A stretch of 64,000 bases of DNA from G965247775 sp965247775. Its GTDB lineage: Bacteria; Chloroflexota; Dehalococcoidia; Bin125. Shown here in pieces: positions 35,106-44,023 of the stretch; position 1 is the first letter of the stretch; each line of letters starts with the position of its first letter. Where the stretch lies: the NCBI GenBank assembly GCA_965247775.1, contig OZ252031.1, forward strand, positions 1,674,001 through 1,738,000. The letters run 5' to 3'. Both the position numbers and the translations under genes were made by a program. The notes under the pieces were generated by a model, which had not been told where the DNA came from, made no database searches, and was given only the letters and a program-made list of their open reading frames with translations.

Positions 35106-36271
35106 GGGCCTGGGAGAGGGGGGCGGCGCAGGAGGCGGGCGTGTGGCGTCCGCGGCTGGGGCTGCGCAAGGCAACGGGCGGGGTGTTCGTGGGGCTGTGC
35201 CTGGGGTCGGTGCTGGTGGGGCTGGTGATGCTGACGGCGCTGGTGGTGGACGTGTCGCTGGACGGGGCGTCGCGGCTGTTCGCGGGGCCGGATCTGTCGC
35301 GGTCGGCGCGGTACTTCGGGATCGGGATGGGGGCGGTGTTCCCGCTGATCTTCGTGTTCCGCCGGCTGGCGGCGCGGGGGGTGACACTGCAGCAGTGGGT
35401 GGAGCCGCGATGGACGGTGCGGCACAGGGGGACACGGGCGCTGTGGTGGCTGCCGGCGCTGGTGGTGCTGCGGCTGCCGCGGGCGTTGGGGCGGCTGCCG
35501 CTGATCTTCGTGGGGCTGCTGATCGCGGCCTGGCTGGTGTACCTATTCTTGGATCAGGTGTTCCTGACGTCTTTCGCGTCGCGGTTTCCGGAGCGGGCGG
35601 GGATCTACGCGCCGCTGGTGGGGACGCTGTACATGATGGCGATCACGGTGGCGGTGGCGTTTCCGCTGGGGGTGGGGGCGGCGATCTACTTGGAGGAGTA
35701 CGCGCGGCGGAACTGGTTCGCGCGGCTGATCCAGTTGAACATCGCAAATCTGGCGGGGGTGCCGTCGATCGTGTATGGGCTGCTGGGGTTGCAGCTGTTC
35801 GTGCGGGCGATGGAGCTGGAGCGGAGCGTGCTGGCGGGGGCGCTGACGATGGCGCTGCTGGTGATGCCGATCATCATTGTGAGCGCGCAGGAGTCGTTGC
35901 GGGCGGTGCCGCCGTCGATGCGGGAGGGGGCGTACGCGCTGGGGGCGACGCGCTGGCAGGTAGTGCGGACGAGCGTGCTGCCATACGCGTTCGGGGGGAT
36001 GCTGACGGGGAACATTCTGGCGATGTCGCGGGCGATCGGGGAGACGGCGCCGATTCTGGTGATCGGGGGACTGACGTTCATCGCTTTCCTGCCGGCGTCG
36101 CCTACGGATTCGTTCACGATCCTGCCGATCCAGATCTTCAACTGGATCTCGCGGCCGCAGGAGGATTTCCAGCTAATCGCGGCGGCGGGGATTCTGATCC
36201 TGCTGCTGATTCTGCTGCTGATGAACAGCAGCGCGATCATTCTCCGCCAGCGCACGCGGGTGCGCTGGTGA
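35102..36271 (+). CDS. pstA: Phosphate ABC transporter permease
   Basis: A 389-residue permease, longer than usual (about 280-300). The first 140 residues hold an additional membrane pair (about 30-55 and 70-85) and a further hydrophobic segment near 140, before the conventional PstA core with its EAA loop SMREGAYALGATRWQV and following GGMLTGNIL. The extra N-terminal portion occurs in some bacterial PstA proteins. Its last codons (ILRQRTRVRW) lie inside the first copy of a 37-base repeat array, which continues beyond the stop. Confidence 0.9.
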   Translation: MRAWERGAAQEAGVWRPRLGLRKATGGVFVGLCLGSVLVGLVMLTALVVDVSLDGASRLFAGPDLSRSARYFGIGMGAVFPLIFVFRRLAARGVTLQQWVEPRWTVRHRGTRALWWLPALVVLRLPRALGRLPLIFVGLLIAAWLVYLFLDQVFLTSFASRFPERAGIYAPLVGTLYMMAITVAVAFPLGVGAAIYLEEYARRNWFARLIQLNIANLAGVPSIVYGLLGLQLFVRAMELERSVLAGALTMALLVMPIIIVSAQESLRAVPPSMREGAYALGATRWQVVRTSVLPYAFGGMLTGNILAMSRAIGETAPILVIGGLTFIAFLPASPTDSFTILPIQIFNWISRPQEDFQLIAAAGILILLLILLLMNSSAIILRQRTRVRW

Positions 36272-36349
36272 GGGCATTCTCCGCCAGCGCACGCGGGTGC
36301 GCTGGTGAGGGCATTCTGCGCCCGCGCAGGCGGGTGGGCGGGTGAGGGG
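36239..36349. repeat. 37-base tandem repeat, 3 copies, with hairpin, between pstA and pstB
   Basis: Copies start at 36239, 36276 and 36313; the third is degenerate. Each of the first two contains a perfect hairpin, CCAGCGCAC-GCGG-GTGCGCTGG. Copy one encodes the last ten residues of PstA and its stop; copies two and three are therefore duplicates of the gene's 3' end placed between the two coding regions. Confidence 0.9.
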
Positions 36350-36359
36350 AGCGGCTAGC

Positions 36360-37319
36360 ATGGCGATTCCGGTGACGGGCGAGACGAGCGAAGAGGCGAA
36401 CGGGACGGACCGGGGGCCAGCCGGGGGGGTGCGGCTGCCGGAGCGGCAGCGCGGGGGGGCGGCGGAGGGGGCGGCGGGAGGGGGCGACCATCGGGGGCGG
36501 GAGCTGCTGGAGGAGATCGCGGCTGGGCGGGGGGCGCTGCGGCACGAGCTGGAGGAGGAGGTGGCGCTGGAGCTGCGGGCGGTGTCGGCGTACTACGGGG
36601 CGTTCCAGGCGCTGGACGAGATCACGTTCGACGTGCCGAAGTACAAGGTGACGGCGCTGATCGGGCCGTCGGGGTGCGGCAAGAGTACGCTGCTGCGCTG
36701 CTTCAACCGGATGAATGATCTGATCCCGAGCGCGCGGATCACGGGGTCGATCCAGTTCGCGGGGCGGAACCTGCTGGATCCGGCGGTGGACGCGGTGAAC
36801 GTGCGGCGGCGGATCGGCATGGTGTTCCAGAAGCCGAATCCGTTCCCGAAGTCCATCCACGCGAACGTGGCGTTCGGGCCGAAGATCAATGGGTATCAGG
36901 GGGATCTGGAGGCGCTGGTGGAGGAGTCGTTGCGGCGGGCGGCGCTGTGGGGGGAGGTGAAAGACGATCTGTCGAAGAGTGCGCTGGAGCTATCGGGGGG
37001 GCAGCAGCAGCGGCTGTGCATTGCGCGGGCGATCGCGGTGCAGCCGGAGATCATCCTGATGGATGAGCCGGCGAGCGCGCTGGACCCGGTGGCGACACTG
37101 AAGATCGAGGATCTGATGCGGGAGCTGGCGGAGGACTACACGATCCTGGTGGTGACCCACAACATGCAACAGGCGGCGCGGGTGTCCTCCTATACTGCGT
37201 TCCTTCTGGCGGGAGAGGAGCGGACAGGGCGCCTGGTGGAGTTTGGGCCGACGCAGGAGATCTTCACGAACCCGGGCGACCGCCGTACCGAGGACTACAT
37301 CACGGGGCGCTATGGCTGA
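36360..37319 (+). CDS. pstB: Phosphate ABC transporter ATP-binding protein
   Basis: A 319-residue ATPase. Walker A GPSGCGKST is at residues 102-110, followed by the Q-loop region FQKPNPFPKSI, the signature LSGGQQQR, Walker B IILMDEPASALDP and the H-loop VVTHNMQQ. The core (about 250 residues) is preceded by about 70 low-complexity residues rich in Gly/Ala/Glu. ATG 36360 follows GAGGGGAG; the GTG at 36342 is the alternative. It powers phosphate uptake through PstC/PstA. The MNDLIPSARITG segment marks it as PstB rather than another ABC type. Confidence 0.93.
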   Translation: MAIPVTGETSEEANGTDRGPAGGVRLPERQRGGAAEGAAGGGDHRGRELLEEIAAGRGALRHELEEEVALELRAVSAYYGAFQALDEITFDVPKYKVTALIGPSGCGKSTLLRCFNRMNDLIPSARITGSIQFAGRNLLDPAVDAVNVRRRIGMVFQKPNPFPKSIHANVAFGPKINGYQGDLEALVEESLRRAALWGEVKDDLSKSALELSGGQQQRLCIARAIAVQPEIILMDEPASALDPVATLKIEDLMRELAEDYTILVVTHNMQQAARVSSYTAFLLAGEERTGRLVEFGPTQEIFTNPGDRRTEDYITGRYG

Positions 37320-37369
37320 TCCCATGCCCGAGGGGCCACGGGCGGCGCCCGGACCGGCAAGGAGCCCCG

Positions 37370-38044
37370 ATGCCGCGCACGCTGTTCACCGAGGCGCAAG
37401 CGCAGATCGAGGATGGGGTGCGCCTGCTGTCGTCGCGGGTGGAGAAGGCGGTGGTGGACTCGATGGAGGCGCTGCGCACGCGCAACATGACGCTGGCGCG
37501 GGCGGTGGTGGAGGGGGACGAGGAGGTGAACGGGGCGCGCTATGCGCTGGAGGAGCAGGTGCTGACGCTGATGGCGACGCAGGCGCCGGTGGCGTCGGAT
37601 TTGCGGGAGCTGGTGTCGGTGCTGTCGATCGTGACGGACCTGGAGCGGATCGGGGATCACGCGGAGGGGATCGCGCGGATCGCGCTGTTCCTGGGGGAGG
37701 ATCCGGTGGCGTCGTCGGAGCCGGAGCTGTGGGTGATGGCGGAGAAGGTGGGGCAGATGATGCGCTCGGCGATCACGGCCTTCCTGGAGCGGGACGAGGC
37801 GCTGGCGCGGGTGACGTGCGATCTGGACGACGACGTGGACGAGATCTATGACCGGATCCACCGGCACGTGATCCAGCAGTTGGCGGGGCTGCCGCTGGAC
37901 GCGCGGGAGTTCGACGCGTACACGCACCTGCTGTGGACGTCGCACAATCTGGAGCGCATTGGCGATCGGGCGACGAACATCTGTGAGCGGGCGATCTTTC
38001 TGGTGACGGGCAAGCTGGAAGAGATCAACGTCTCGCGGTACTAG
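37370..38044 (+). CDS. phoU: Phosphate transport regulator
   Basis: A 224-residue PhoU. Two three-helix repeats, each with the acidic metal-binding motif: first LERIGDHAEGIARI, second LERIGDRATNICERAIFL. PhoU binds PstB and the PhoR kinase to shut the pathway when phosphate is ample. It closes the pst operon, 50 bases after pstB. Confidence 0.93.
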   Translation: MPRTLFTEAQAQIEDGVRLLSSRVEKAVVDSMEALRTRNMTLARAVVEGDEEVNGARYALEEQVLTLMATQAPVASDLRELVSVLSIVTDLERIGDHAEGIARIALFLGEDPVASSEPELWVMAEKVGQMMRSAITAFLERDEALARVTCDLDDDVDEIYDRIHRHVIQQLAGLPLDAREFDAYTHLLWTSHNLERIGDRATNICERAIFLVTGKLEEINVSRY

Positions 38045-38104
38045 GCGGGGGCGGTCCGGGCGGGGCGCTGGACGGGCGCAGCGGGGGGGCGCAGGCTAGA
38101 GGCC

Positions 38105-38644
38105 ATGGAAGTGCTGGTGATCGGGGCGATCCGGGTGGTCGGGTCGTTGCCGGTGCTGCGCTGGGCCTTCGTGGGCGGGTTGATCGCGGTCTTCGTCGAC
38201 CTGAGCGATCTGCTGTGGATGAACCTGCTGCACCTGGGGGGGCTGGGGGACTACCAGGAATTCGACAAGATCAGCGACCAGGTCTACCAGTTGGCCTTTC
38301 TCTGGGTGGCGTGGCGCTGGACGGGGCCGGCGCGGACGCTGGCGCTGGCGCTGTTCGCGTACCGGGCGGTGGGTTTCGTGGCGTTCGAGGCAAGCGGGGA
38401 GCGGACGGTGCTGCTGGCGTTCCCGAACGTGTTCGAGTTCTGGTTCCTGTTCGTGGCGAGTCTGCCGCACTGGCGGCCGGGCTTCCGTTTCCGGCGCGGG
38501 GCGACGGCGGCCTGGCTGGCGGGGCTGACGGCGCTGAAGGAGTTTCAGGAGTACGTGCTGCACTGGGCGCAGTGGCTGGACGACTTCACCTTCGTGGAGG
38601 CGCTGGAGGCGATCGGGGACTTCTTCGCGGGGCCGTTCACGTAG
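38105..38644 (+). CDS. Hypothetical membrane protein
   Basis: A 179-residue protein with four or five hydrophobic segments: about residues 4-35 (VIGAIRVVGSLPVLRWAFVGG), 63-80, 85-100, 105-125 and a C-terminal helix region with two Trp (LHWAQWLDDF). Charged residues (DLSDLLWMN, KEFQEYVLHW) line the loops. No homologue family recognised. It lies 60 bases after phoU on the same strand; whether it belongs to the phosphate operon is unclear. Confidence 0.75.
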   Translation: MEVLVIGAIRVVGSLPVLRWAFVGGLIAVFVDLSDLLWMNLLHLGGLGDYQEFDKISDQVYQLAFLWVAWRWTGPARTLALALFAYRAVGFVAFEASGERTVLLAFPNVFEFWFLFVASLPHWRPGFRFRRGATAAWLAGLTALKEFQEYVLHWAQWLDDFTFVEALEAIGDFFAGPFT

Positions 38645-38669
38645 GGCGGCGGCGGGGCGAGGGGCGGGC

Positions 38670-39440
38670 TCAGCCGGGAGGGCGCTCGGTGAGGATTTCG
38701 CGGAGGAGGTAGCGGCGGGGTTCGAGGTCCCAGCGGACCAGGAGGTTGGGGGCGTCGACGGCGTACCAGACGGTCTGGCGGTCGATGCCGGGCCGGACTT
38801 CGAGCTGCCAGGCGAGGAAGTCGCCGGCGGGAGTGCGGATGAGGTCGCGGCCGCGGACGCGCAGGCCGACGAGCTGGGAGCGCTGGGCGAAGACGTTGAC
38901 GGAGCGGTAGCTCAGGTCGAGGTCGGTTTGGAAGGGGAGGGCGCGCCAGAGCCAGGCGGAGGAATCGGTGTCGAAGGAGAAGTCGCCGAGTCCGAAGCGG
39001 CGCTCACGGACGTCGTCGCCATCGACGACGGTGCTGTCGACGATGCGCTGGCCGTCAGCGTCGAGGCCGTAGACGGCGGTGACCGCGATGCGCTCGCCGG
39101 GGGCGGTGGCGAGGCGCTCGTAGCGGAGGGGGGCGAGGGTGCGGGCGTCGACTTGGAGGCGGAGTTCATCCTCGGTGGCGCTGTCGGGGAGGAGGAAGGC
39201 GATGCGGAGGTGGAACTGGTCGCCGCGCCGTTCGATTTCGAAGTCGACGGTGCCCTGGGGCTGTTCGGTCTGGTCGGTGATGTCGTAGCGGAGGAGTTCG
39301 TAGTCAGGCCAGGGGATGCGGGCGACGGGGTCGGCGGGGTCGGGGAAGCCGGCGTCGGTGGCGCAGGCGGCGGCGAGCAGGGCCGGGATCGCGAGGGCGG
39401 CGAGGGCGAAGCGCAGGCGAGCCGGGGGGAGGGGCGTCAT
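38670..39440 (-). CDS. DUF3108-like lipoprotein
   Basis: A 256-residue lipoprotein (signal ending LLAAACATD). The body has alternating beta-strand stretches resembling the DUF3108 fold, a lipocalin-like domain in bacterial envelope proteins: YELLRYDITDQTEQPQGTVDFEI, the LRYERL segment and a C-terminal VWYAVDAPNLLVRW. No enzymatic motif. It is convergent with the membrane protein at 38105 and close behind the threonine aldolase gene. Confidence 0.7.
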   Translation of the reverse strand: MTPLPPARLRFALAALAIPALLAAACATDAGFPDPADPVARIPWPDYELLRYDITDQTEQPQGTVDFEIERRGDQFHLRIAFLLPDSATEDELRLQVDARTLAPLRYERLATAPGERIAVTAVYGLDADGQRIVDSTVVDGDDVRERRFGLGDFSFDTDSSAWLWRALPFQTDLDLSYRSVNVFAQRSQLVGLRVRGRDLIRTPAGDFLAWQLEVRPGIDRQTVWYAVDAPNLLVRWDLEPRRYLLREILTERPPG

Positions 39441-39470
39441 CGGGCGGGGGTCACGGGGCTGGCCGGGGCA

Positions 39471-40517
39471 TCAGACGGGCACGGGGCCGGCGCGGGCGAT
39501 GCGGTTGAGGGATTCGTCGATGTCCTGGTCGGTCACGCCGGCGTGGGTGACGAGCCGCGCGGTGGTGGCGGAGAGGATGGTGGCGAGGACGCCGCGCTGG
39601 GCGAGGCGCCGGCGGAAGGCGGGCGCGTCCGGGACGGGGACGACGATGATGTTGGTCTGGACGGACTGGGGCTGGAGGGGGTAGCCGAGTTCGGCCAGGC
39701 CGGCGGCGAGGCGGCGGGCGTTGCGGTGGTCGTCGGCGAGGCGGTCGACCATGGTGTCGAGGGCGACGAGGCCGGCAGCGGCGAGGATGCCCGCCTGGCG
39801 CAGGCCGCCGCCGAGCATTTTGCGCACCTTGCGGGCGCGAGCGATGAAGACGGCGCTGCCGCAGAGGAGGGATCCAACGGGGCAGGCGAGGCCTTTGGAG
39901 AGGCAGAAGCCGACGGAGTCGAAGGGGGCCGCGAGGCGGGCGGCGGGGACGCCGCTGGCGACCTGGGCGTTGAAGATGCGGGCGCCGTCGCAATGGGTGC
40001 GGAGACCGAGTTCGCGGGCGATCGCGGTGAGGGTGTCCGTCTCGTCGAGCGAGAGGACGGCGCCACCACAGAAGTTGTGCGTGTTCTCGAGGGCCAGGAG
40101 GGTGGTGGGGGGGTGGTGGATGTTGGCGTTGCGGGCGGCGCTGCGCACCTGGTCGGGGTCGAGGCCACCGTCGGGGCGGTTGGGGAGGTTGGTGAGGAGG
40201 AGGCCGCCGAGGCGCGCGGCGCCGCCGACCTCGGCGCGGAGGATGTGGGCCTGGTCGCCGAGGAGGACTTCGTCGCCGGGGGTGCAGTGGGTGAGGAGGG
40301 CGACGAGATTGGCCATGGTGCCGCTGGCGACGAAGAGGGCGGCCTCCTTGCCGAGGCGGGTGGCGGCGGCGGCTTCGAGGGCGTTGAGGGTGGGGTCTTC
40401 GCCGTAGACGTCGTCGCCGACCTCGGCGGCGGCCATCGCTTGGCGCATGGCGGGGGTGGGGCGGGTGACCGTGTCACTTCTGAGGTCGATGGGCCGGTCG
40501 ATGGGAGGGCTGGCCAT
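39471..40517 (-). CDS. ltaE: Low-specificity L-threonine aldolase / beta-eliminating lyase
   Basis: A 348-residue PLP fold-I enzyme. IDLRSDTVTRPTPAM at the N terminus, DDVYGEDPT, the GTMANLVA phosphate region, HCDGARIFNA (cofactor Asp) and SKGLACPVGSLL with the Schiff-base Lys are the standard threonine-aldolase motifs. It cleaves threonine or allo-threonine to glycine and acetaldehyde, giving C1/glycine supply. It lies between two hypothetical genes on the minus strand. Confidence 0.92.
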   Translation of the reverse strand: MASPPIDRPIDLRSDTVTRPTPAMRQAMAAAEVGDDVYGEDPTLNALEAAAATRLGKEAALFVASGTMANLVALLTHCTPGDEVLLGDQAHILRAEVGGAARLGGLLLTNLPNRPDGGLDPDQVRSAARNANIHHPPTTLLALENTHNFCGGAVLSLDETDTLTAIARELGLRTHCDGARIFNAQVASGVPAARLAAPFDSVGFCLSKGLACPVGSLLCGSAVFIARARKVRKMLGGGLRQAGILAAAGLVALDTMVDRLADDHRNARRLAAGLAELGYPLQPQSVQTNIIVVPVPDAPAFRRRLAQRGVLATILSATTARLVTHAGVTDQDIDESLNRIARAGPVPV

Positions 40518-40537
40518 GGGGGATCTCCAGGAGGGGG

Positions 40538-40975
40538 TCAGGAGGGGTCGCGCTCCCAGATGGTCTGGAAGCCTTCGCCGCCGCGGACGGCAGCCGAGAG
40601 GGTGGCGCGCTCCTCCTGGACGGCCTCGGCGAAGGCTTGGGCGATCTGGGGTTCAAGAGCGGAGTCGGTGGCCAGGAGTCGGTCGCGGATGCTGGCGAGG
40701 ATGCCGGCGTCGTCCATGGCGGTGACGCTGCGTGGCCAGAGGAAAGACATGATGCGGTCGGGGAGGGGGAAGTTGGGGCGGAGGGCTTTGAGGCTGCGGA
40801 AGCGCTCCTCGACGGAGGAGGCGGGAGCGACGGCCTTGATCAGGGGGCCGTCGGATTGGGCGGAGCGGAAGTCGATGAGGAGGCGCTTCTGGACGACCTG
40901 GAAACGGACGACAAGAACCTCGGCGCGTTCGATCACACGGGTGATCTCGGCCAGATCCACCCCGTAATCGTCCAC
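40538..40975 (-). CDS. Hypothetical protein
   Basis: A 145-residue soluble protein, GTG start at 40975 in preference to the longer frame from 41041. Conserved-looking core: VDLAEITRVIERAEVLVVRF, the LLIDFRSAQSDGPLIKAV segment, then helix-rich SSVEERFRSLKALRP and EEIQ-type C terminus. No recognised domain; it contains no signal peptide. Close spacing (20 bases) to the threonine aldolase gene suggests co-transcription. Confidence 0.7.
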   Translation of the reverse strand: MDDYGVDLAEITRVIERAEVLVVRFQVVQKRLLIDFRSAQSDGPLIKAVAPASSVEERFRSLKALRPNFPLPDRIMSFLWPRSVTAMDDAGILASIRDRLLATDSALEPQIAQAFAEAVQEERATLSAAVRGGEGFQTIWERDPS

Positions 40976-41147
40976 GGGAGGCCCTTCCTGGTTGTCGTTG
41001 GGAGGCGCCGCCAGTCTATGGAGGGGGCTGGGACGGGTCAATTTCCGGCGGGGATCGGACGACGATCAGGAGCGGGGTGGTGGACGGACCGCGGCGGCGG
41101 CGCAGCCGGAGGTGGGGGGCAGCGAGGCGCCGGTCGCCTCGAGCAGT

Positions 41148-41357
41148 CTACTCCGCTGCGGGGATGCCGAGGAGGCGGAGGCGAGCGGCATCGTAGGCGT
41201 CCTTGGCGCGAGCTTCGCGGTTGAGGAGCCCCTTGAGGCGGGGGGGGTCGAGGGGCTCGTCGTGCAGGAAGACGCGATGCAGGGTTTCGAGCTGGGTTTG
41301 CCAGCGCTGCCAGGCTTCCCGGTAGGCATCACGGACATGGGGGTCGATGTGGATCAT
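41148..41357 (-). CDS. Small hypothetical protein
   Basis: A 69-residue helical, charged protein (DAYREAWQRWQTQLETLHRV, then a Pro-containing turn and NREARAKDAYDAARLRLLG). ATG 41357 fits the protein-like composition; upstream frame is noise. Not recognised. It could be a small DNA- or ribosome-associated protein. Divergent from the large lipoprotein at 41417. Confidence 0.55.
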   Translation of the reverse strand: MIHIDPHVRDAYREAWQRWQTQLETLHRVFLHDEPLDPPRLKGLLNREARAKDAYDAARLRLLGIPAAE

Positions 41358-41416
41358 GGTGCGCCCAATCCGTCGGGTACGCTGGCGCGGGAGTATAGGC
41401 GGGGCGAAGGGGCGTG

Positions 41417-42982
41417 ATGCGGGTTCTCGGTGGAGGCAGGCCCGTCGTTGCTGGGCTGGCGCTGGCGGCGCTGGTGCTGGCGTCGTGTGGGGGCGGGACG
41501 GACGACGCGGTCGCGCCGGGGCCGGAAGCGGCGGGGGGGAGCGCGGGCGGGAGGGACGGCGATCCGGCGGCGGCCGACGCAGCGGCGGCCGAAGCACCCG
41601 CGATCGAAACGCCGGCGGCCGAAACGCCGACGGTCGAGGCGCCGACGCCGGAGGCGGACGTGGAGGCCGGGCCGGGGGACGGCGCGGCGGCGATGAGCAC
41701 GCCAGCGCCGGGGGTGGAGGCAGCGGAGTGGGCGAACCCCCCGCAGGATCCCTGGATCGCCGACGAACTGGGCAAGCCCACGATGGACCGCTCCCTGGAC
41801 CTGCTGATCGAGCTGCGGGACGAGGCGGATCTGGCGGTGGCGCGCCGGATCGGCGAGACGGTGGCGGCGCGCCGGGGCCTGCCGCTGCTGGAGGCGGTCC
41901 CCGTCTTCCTGCTGCGTCGTGAGGACGTGGGCGCGTTCTTCTTCGACGATCCGGACGCGGAAGACGTGGCGAAGACGGAGTTCGTCGAGCGGCTACTGGC
42001 GCTGCTGGGGGTGATCGGGCGCGAGGTGTCGCTGAACGACCTCTTGCGCGACCTGTTCGAGGGGCTGGTGCTGGGGTTCTACGACTCCGACTTGCGGGCG
42101 TTCGTCGTGATCAGCGCCAACGACCACATCGCCGGGGGCGACGTGAGCACCATGACGCACGAGTACGTACACGCGCTCCAGGACCAGCACTTCGCGATCA
42201 GCGACTATTTCGAGGAGCACGAGGACAACGGGGATCGGATCCTGGCGGCGCGCTTCGTGGTGGAGGGGGACGCGCGGCTGAGCGAGGCGCTGTTCCGCGA
42301 CGTGGAGTCGGAACTCGCGGCGCAGCTAGAGCAGCGGCAGGACCGGCTGCCCGGGCTGAACGGGCGGGCGCCGGGGCGGCTGCAGGTGATCTTCAGCGCG
42401 CCCTACTTGAACGGGGTGAACGCGATTCAGGCGGTGCTGGCGCGGGAGGGGCAGGCGGGCGTCGATGCGCTGCTGGCAGCGCTGCCGCCATCGACGGAGC
42501 AGCTTCTACACCCGCAGAAGCTGGCGCTGGGGGAAGCGCCGCTGGCGGTGGAGGCGCCGGAGGTGGGAGAGGCGCTGGGGGAGGGCTGGTCGGTGCTGGG
42601 AACGACCACGTGGGGGGAGTTCCAGCTTCGGACGATGCTGGCCGGGGGAGTGGTGGGGGGAGCGGCGCGGGAGGCGGCGGCGGGGTGGGGGGGAGACCGG
42701 CTGCGGCTGTACCGGTCGGAGGAGGGGGACGGGGGCTTGCTGGCCTGGCGGCTGGACTGGGACGACGCGGATGAGGCGGCGGAGTTCTTCCGGGTGCTGC
42801 GTGACTGGATCCGGGGGCACACCGGCGCGGCGGTGCAGCGGGCGGGCGACGGCGGGGACGTGCGGGCGCTGGGGGAGGAGTTGTCGGCGTGGGGGCGGAT
42901 CGCCGGGGCGACGACGTGGGTGGTGATCGGCGAGGAGGTGGGCGCGGTGGAGCGGGCGGCGCGGGCGCTGGGCGGGGTCTAG
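41417..42982 (+). CDS. Lipoprotein with HExxH-like zinc motif
   Basis: A 521-residue lipoprotein: signal ending VLASC, about 75 residues of Glu/Pro/Ala/Thr linker (ETPAAETPTVEAPTPEAD), then a folded domain. Near residue 235 it has MTHEYVHALQDQHF, where HEYVH is a HExxH zinc-peptidase signature, and a downstream EGDARLSEALF could supply the third metal ligand. I infer a secreted, membrane-anchored metallopeptidase; no exact family can be named. Start ATG 41417 preferred over GTG 41414. Its stop overlaps the convergent gene at 42979 by a few bases. Confidence 0.75.
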   Translation: MRVLGGGRPVVAGLALAALVLASCGGGTDDAVAPGPEAAGGSAGGRDGDPAAADAAAAEAPAIETPAAETPTVEAPTPEADVEAGPGDGAAAMSTPAPGVEAAEWANPPQDPWIADELGKPTMDRSLDLLIELRDEADLAVARRIGETVAARRGLPLLEAVPVFLLRREDVGAFFFDDPDAEDVAKTEFVERLLALLGVIGREVSLNDLLRDLFEGLVLGFYDSDLRAFVVISANDHIAGGDVSTMTHEYVHALQDQHFAISDYFEEHEDNGDRILAARFVVEGDARLSEALFRDVESELAAQLEQRQDRLPGLNGRAPGRLQVIFSAPYLNGVNAIQAVLAREGQAGVDALLAALPPSTEQLLHPQKLALGEAPLAVEAPEVGEALGEGWSVLGTTTWGEFQLRTMLAGGVVGGAAREAAAGWGGDRLRLYRSEEGDGGLLAWRLDWDDADEAAEFFRVLRDWIRGHTGAAVQRAGDGGDVRALGEELSAWGRIAGATTWVVIGEEVGAVERAARALGGV

Positions 42983-43290
42983 ATGAGGCGGCGCAAGATC
43001 TGGACCTGGGCGGACTCGAAGATCATGGCCGCGCGGACGCGCTGGCGGAGTTCGGAGAAGGTCTGGTCCTGGGCGGCCAGTTCTTCGAACTGCTCCAGCT
43101 CCTGCATGGAGTCGAAATGGGCGACGATCTTGACCTGGCTGGCGGGGCCGGTGATGGAGTCCCAGACGGCGAAGTCGGCCTCGATGCCGCGCTGGGCCTG
43201 GTAGTCGAGGGCGGCTTCCACGGCGGCGAGGAACTCGCCGTGCTTGCCGGGAGCGACGTGTCCGGTGAGCACGCGCTGGTACATGGTCAT
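42979..43290 (-). CDS. ABM-like dimeric alpha/beta-barrel protein
   Basis: A 103-residue protein with the antibiotic-biosynthesis-monooxygenase/stress-responsive barrel pattern: MYQRVLTGHVAPGKHGEFLA, then the strand VWDSITGPASQVKIVAHF and helix MQELEQFEELAAQD. Such proteins are heme- or quinone-handling monooxygenases or lack catalysis altogether. Its start overlaps the mobA stop (ATGA), so it is in a two-gene operon behind mobA. Confidence 0.75.
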   Translation of the reverse strand: MTMYQRVLTGHVAPGKHGEFLAAVEAALDYQAQRGIEADFAVWDSITGPASQVKIVAHFDSMQELEQFEELAAQDQTFSELRQRVRAAMIFESAQVQILRRLI

Positions 43291-43979
43291 GGGGAGCCTC
43301 CCTGCGTAGGGCCCGGGGTGGCGAGAGGGGTTGGGGCGCTGGACGCGGCTTGGGCGAGGATGGCGGCGACGCGCCGGAGGTCGGCGGGGCGGTTGACGTT
43401 GGTCAAGGAGCGCAGGCCGGGATCGTGGGGGCGCAGGTCATTGAGGGGGAGGGCGCGGCCACGCACCCGCTGGAGGAGGAGGCGGGGGCGGCGCTCACCG
43501 GCGTCGAGCATGGCGGTGGCGGCGGGCAGACAGGCGCGGCGGTAGGCGGCGAGGAGGGGCTGGGCGCGGTCGCCATCGTGGGGCATGACGGCGTCGTAGT
43601 CGGCGGCGGCGGCGGCGAGGGCGCGGAGGAGGGCGGGGTTGAGGAGGGGCATATCCGTGGCGACGACGAGGGCGATGTCGTGCTGGACGGCGGGGAGGGC
43701 GGCTTCGATGCCGGCGAGGGGGCCGGCGTCGTGGCGACGGTCGCGGACGACGCGCCAGGTGAGGTCCGAGGGGGGGGCGGGGAGGTCCTGGCGGGGACGG
43801 GCGACGACGACGAGGTCGTCGCTGACGCGGGCGAGGGCTTCGGCGGTCCAGTGCAAGAGGGGGCGGCCGGCCACCTTCGCGGTGGCCTTGTCGCGGCCGA
43901 GGCGGGAGCCGAAACCGCCGGCGAGGATGACGCCGCTGATGGGCTCGGGAGGGGGCACGTCGGTCGGGCGGGTCCGCAT
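43287..43979 (-). CDS. mobA: Molybdenum cofactor guanylyltransferase
   Basis: A 230-residue nucleotidyltransferase. The GTP-binding SGVILAGGFGSRLGRDKA, the LVVATDMPLLN metal/substrate motif and the late NVNRPADL are those of MobA. It attaches GMP to molybdopterin for bis-MGD enzymes such as the formate dehydrogenase at 45981. MocA-type cytidylyltransferases share the fold; the LGRDKA spacing favours MobA. It is divergent from yqeC (45 bases between starts), an arrangement that links molybdenum and selenium cofactor chemistry. Confidence 0.85.
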   Translation of the reverse strand: MRTRPTDVPPPEPISGVILAGGFGSRLGRDKATAKVAGRPLLHWTAEALARVSDDLVVVARPRQDLPAPPSDLTWRVVRDRRHDAGPLAGIEAALPAVQHDIALVVATDMPLLNPALLRALAAAAADYDAVMPHDGDRAQPLLAAYRRACLPAATAMLDAGERRPRLLLQRVRGRALPLNDLRPHDPGLRSLTNVNRPADLRRVAAILAQAASSAPTPLATPGPTQGGSP

Positions 43980-44023
43980 CGTGGCGCGAGTGTAGGGCGC
44001 AGCGGGCGGATACGCTGGCGCCG

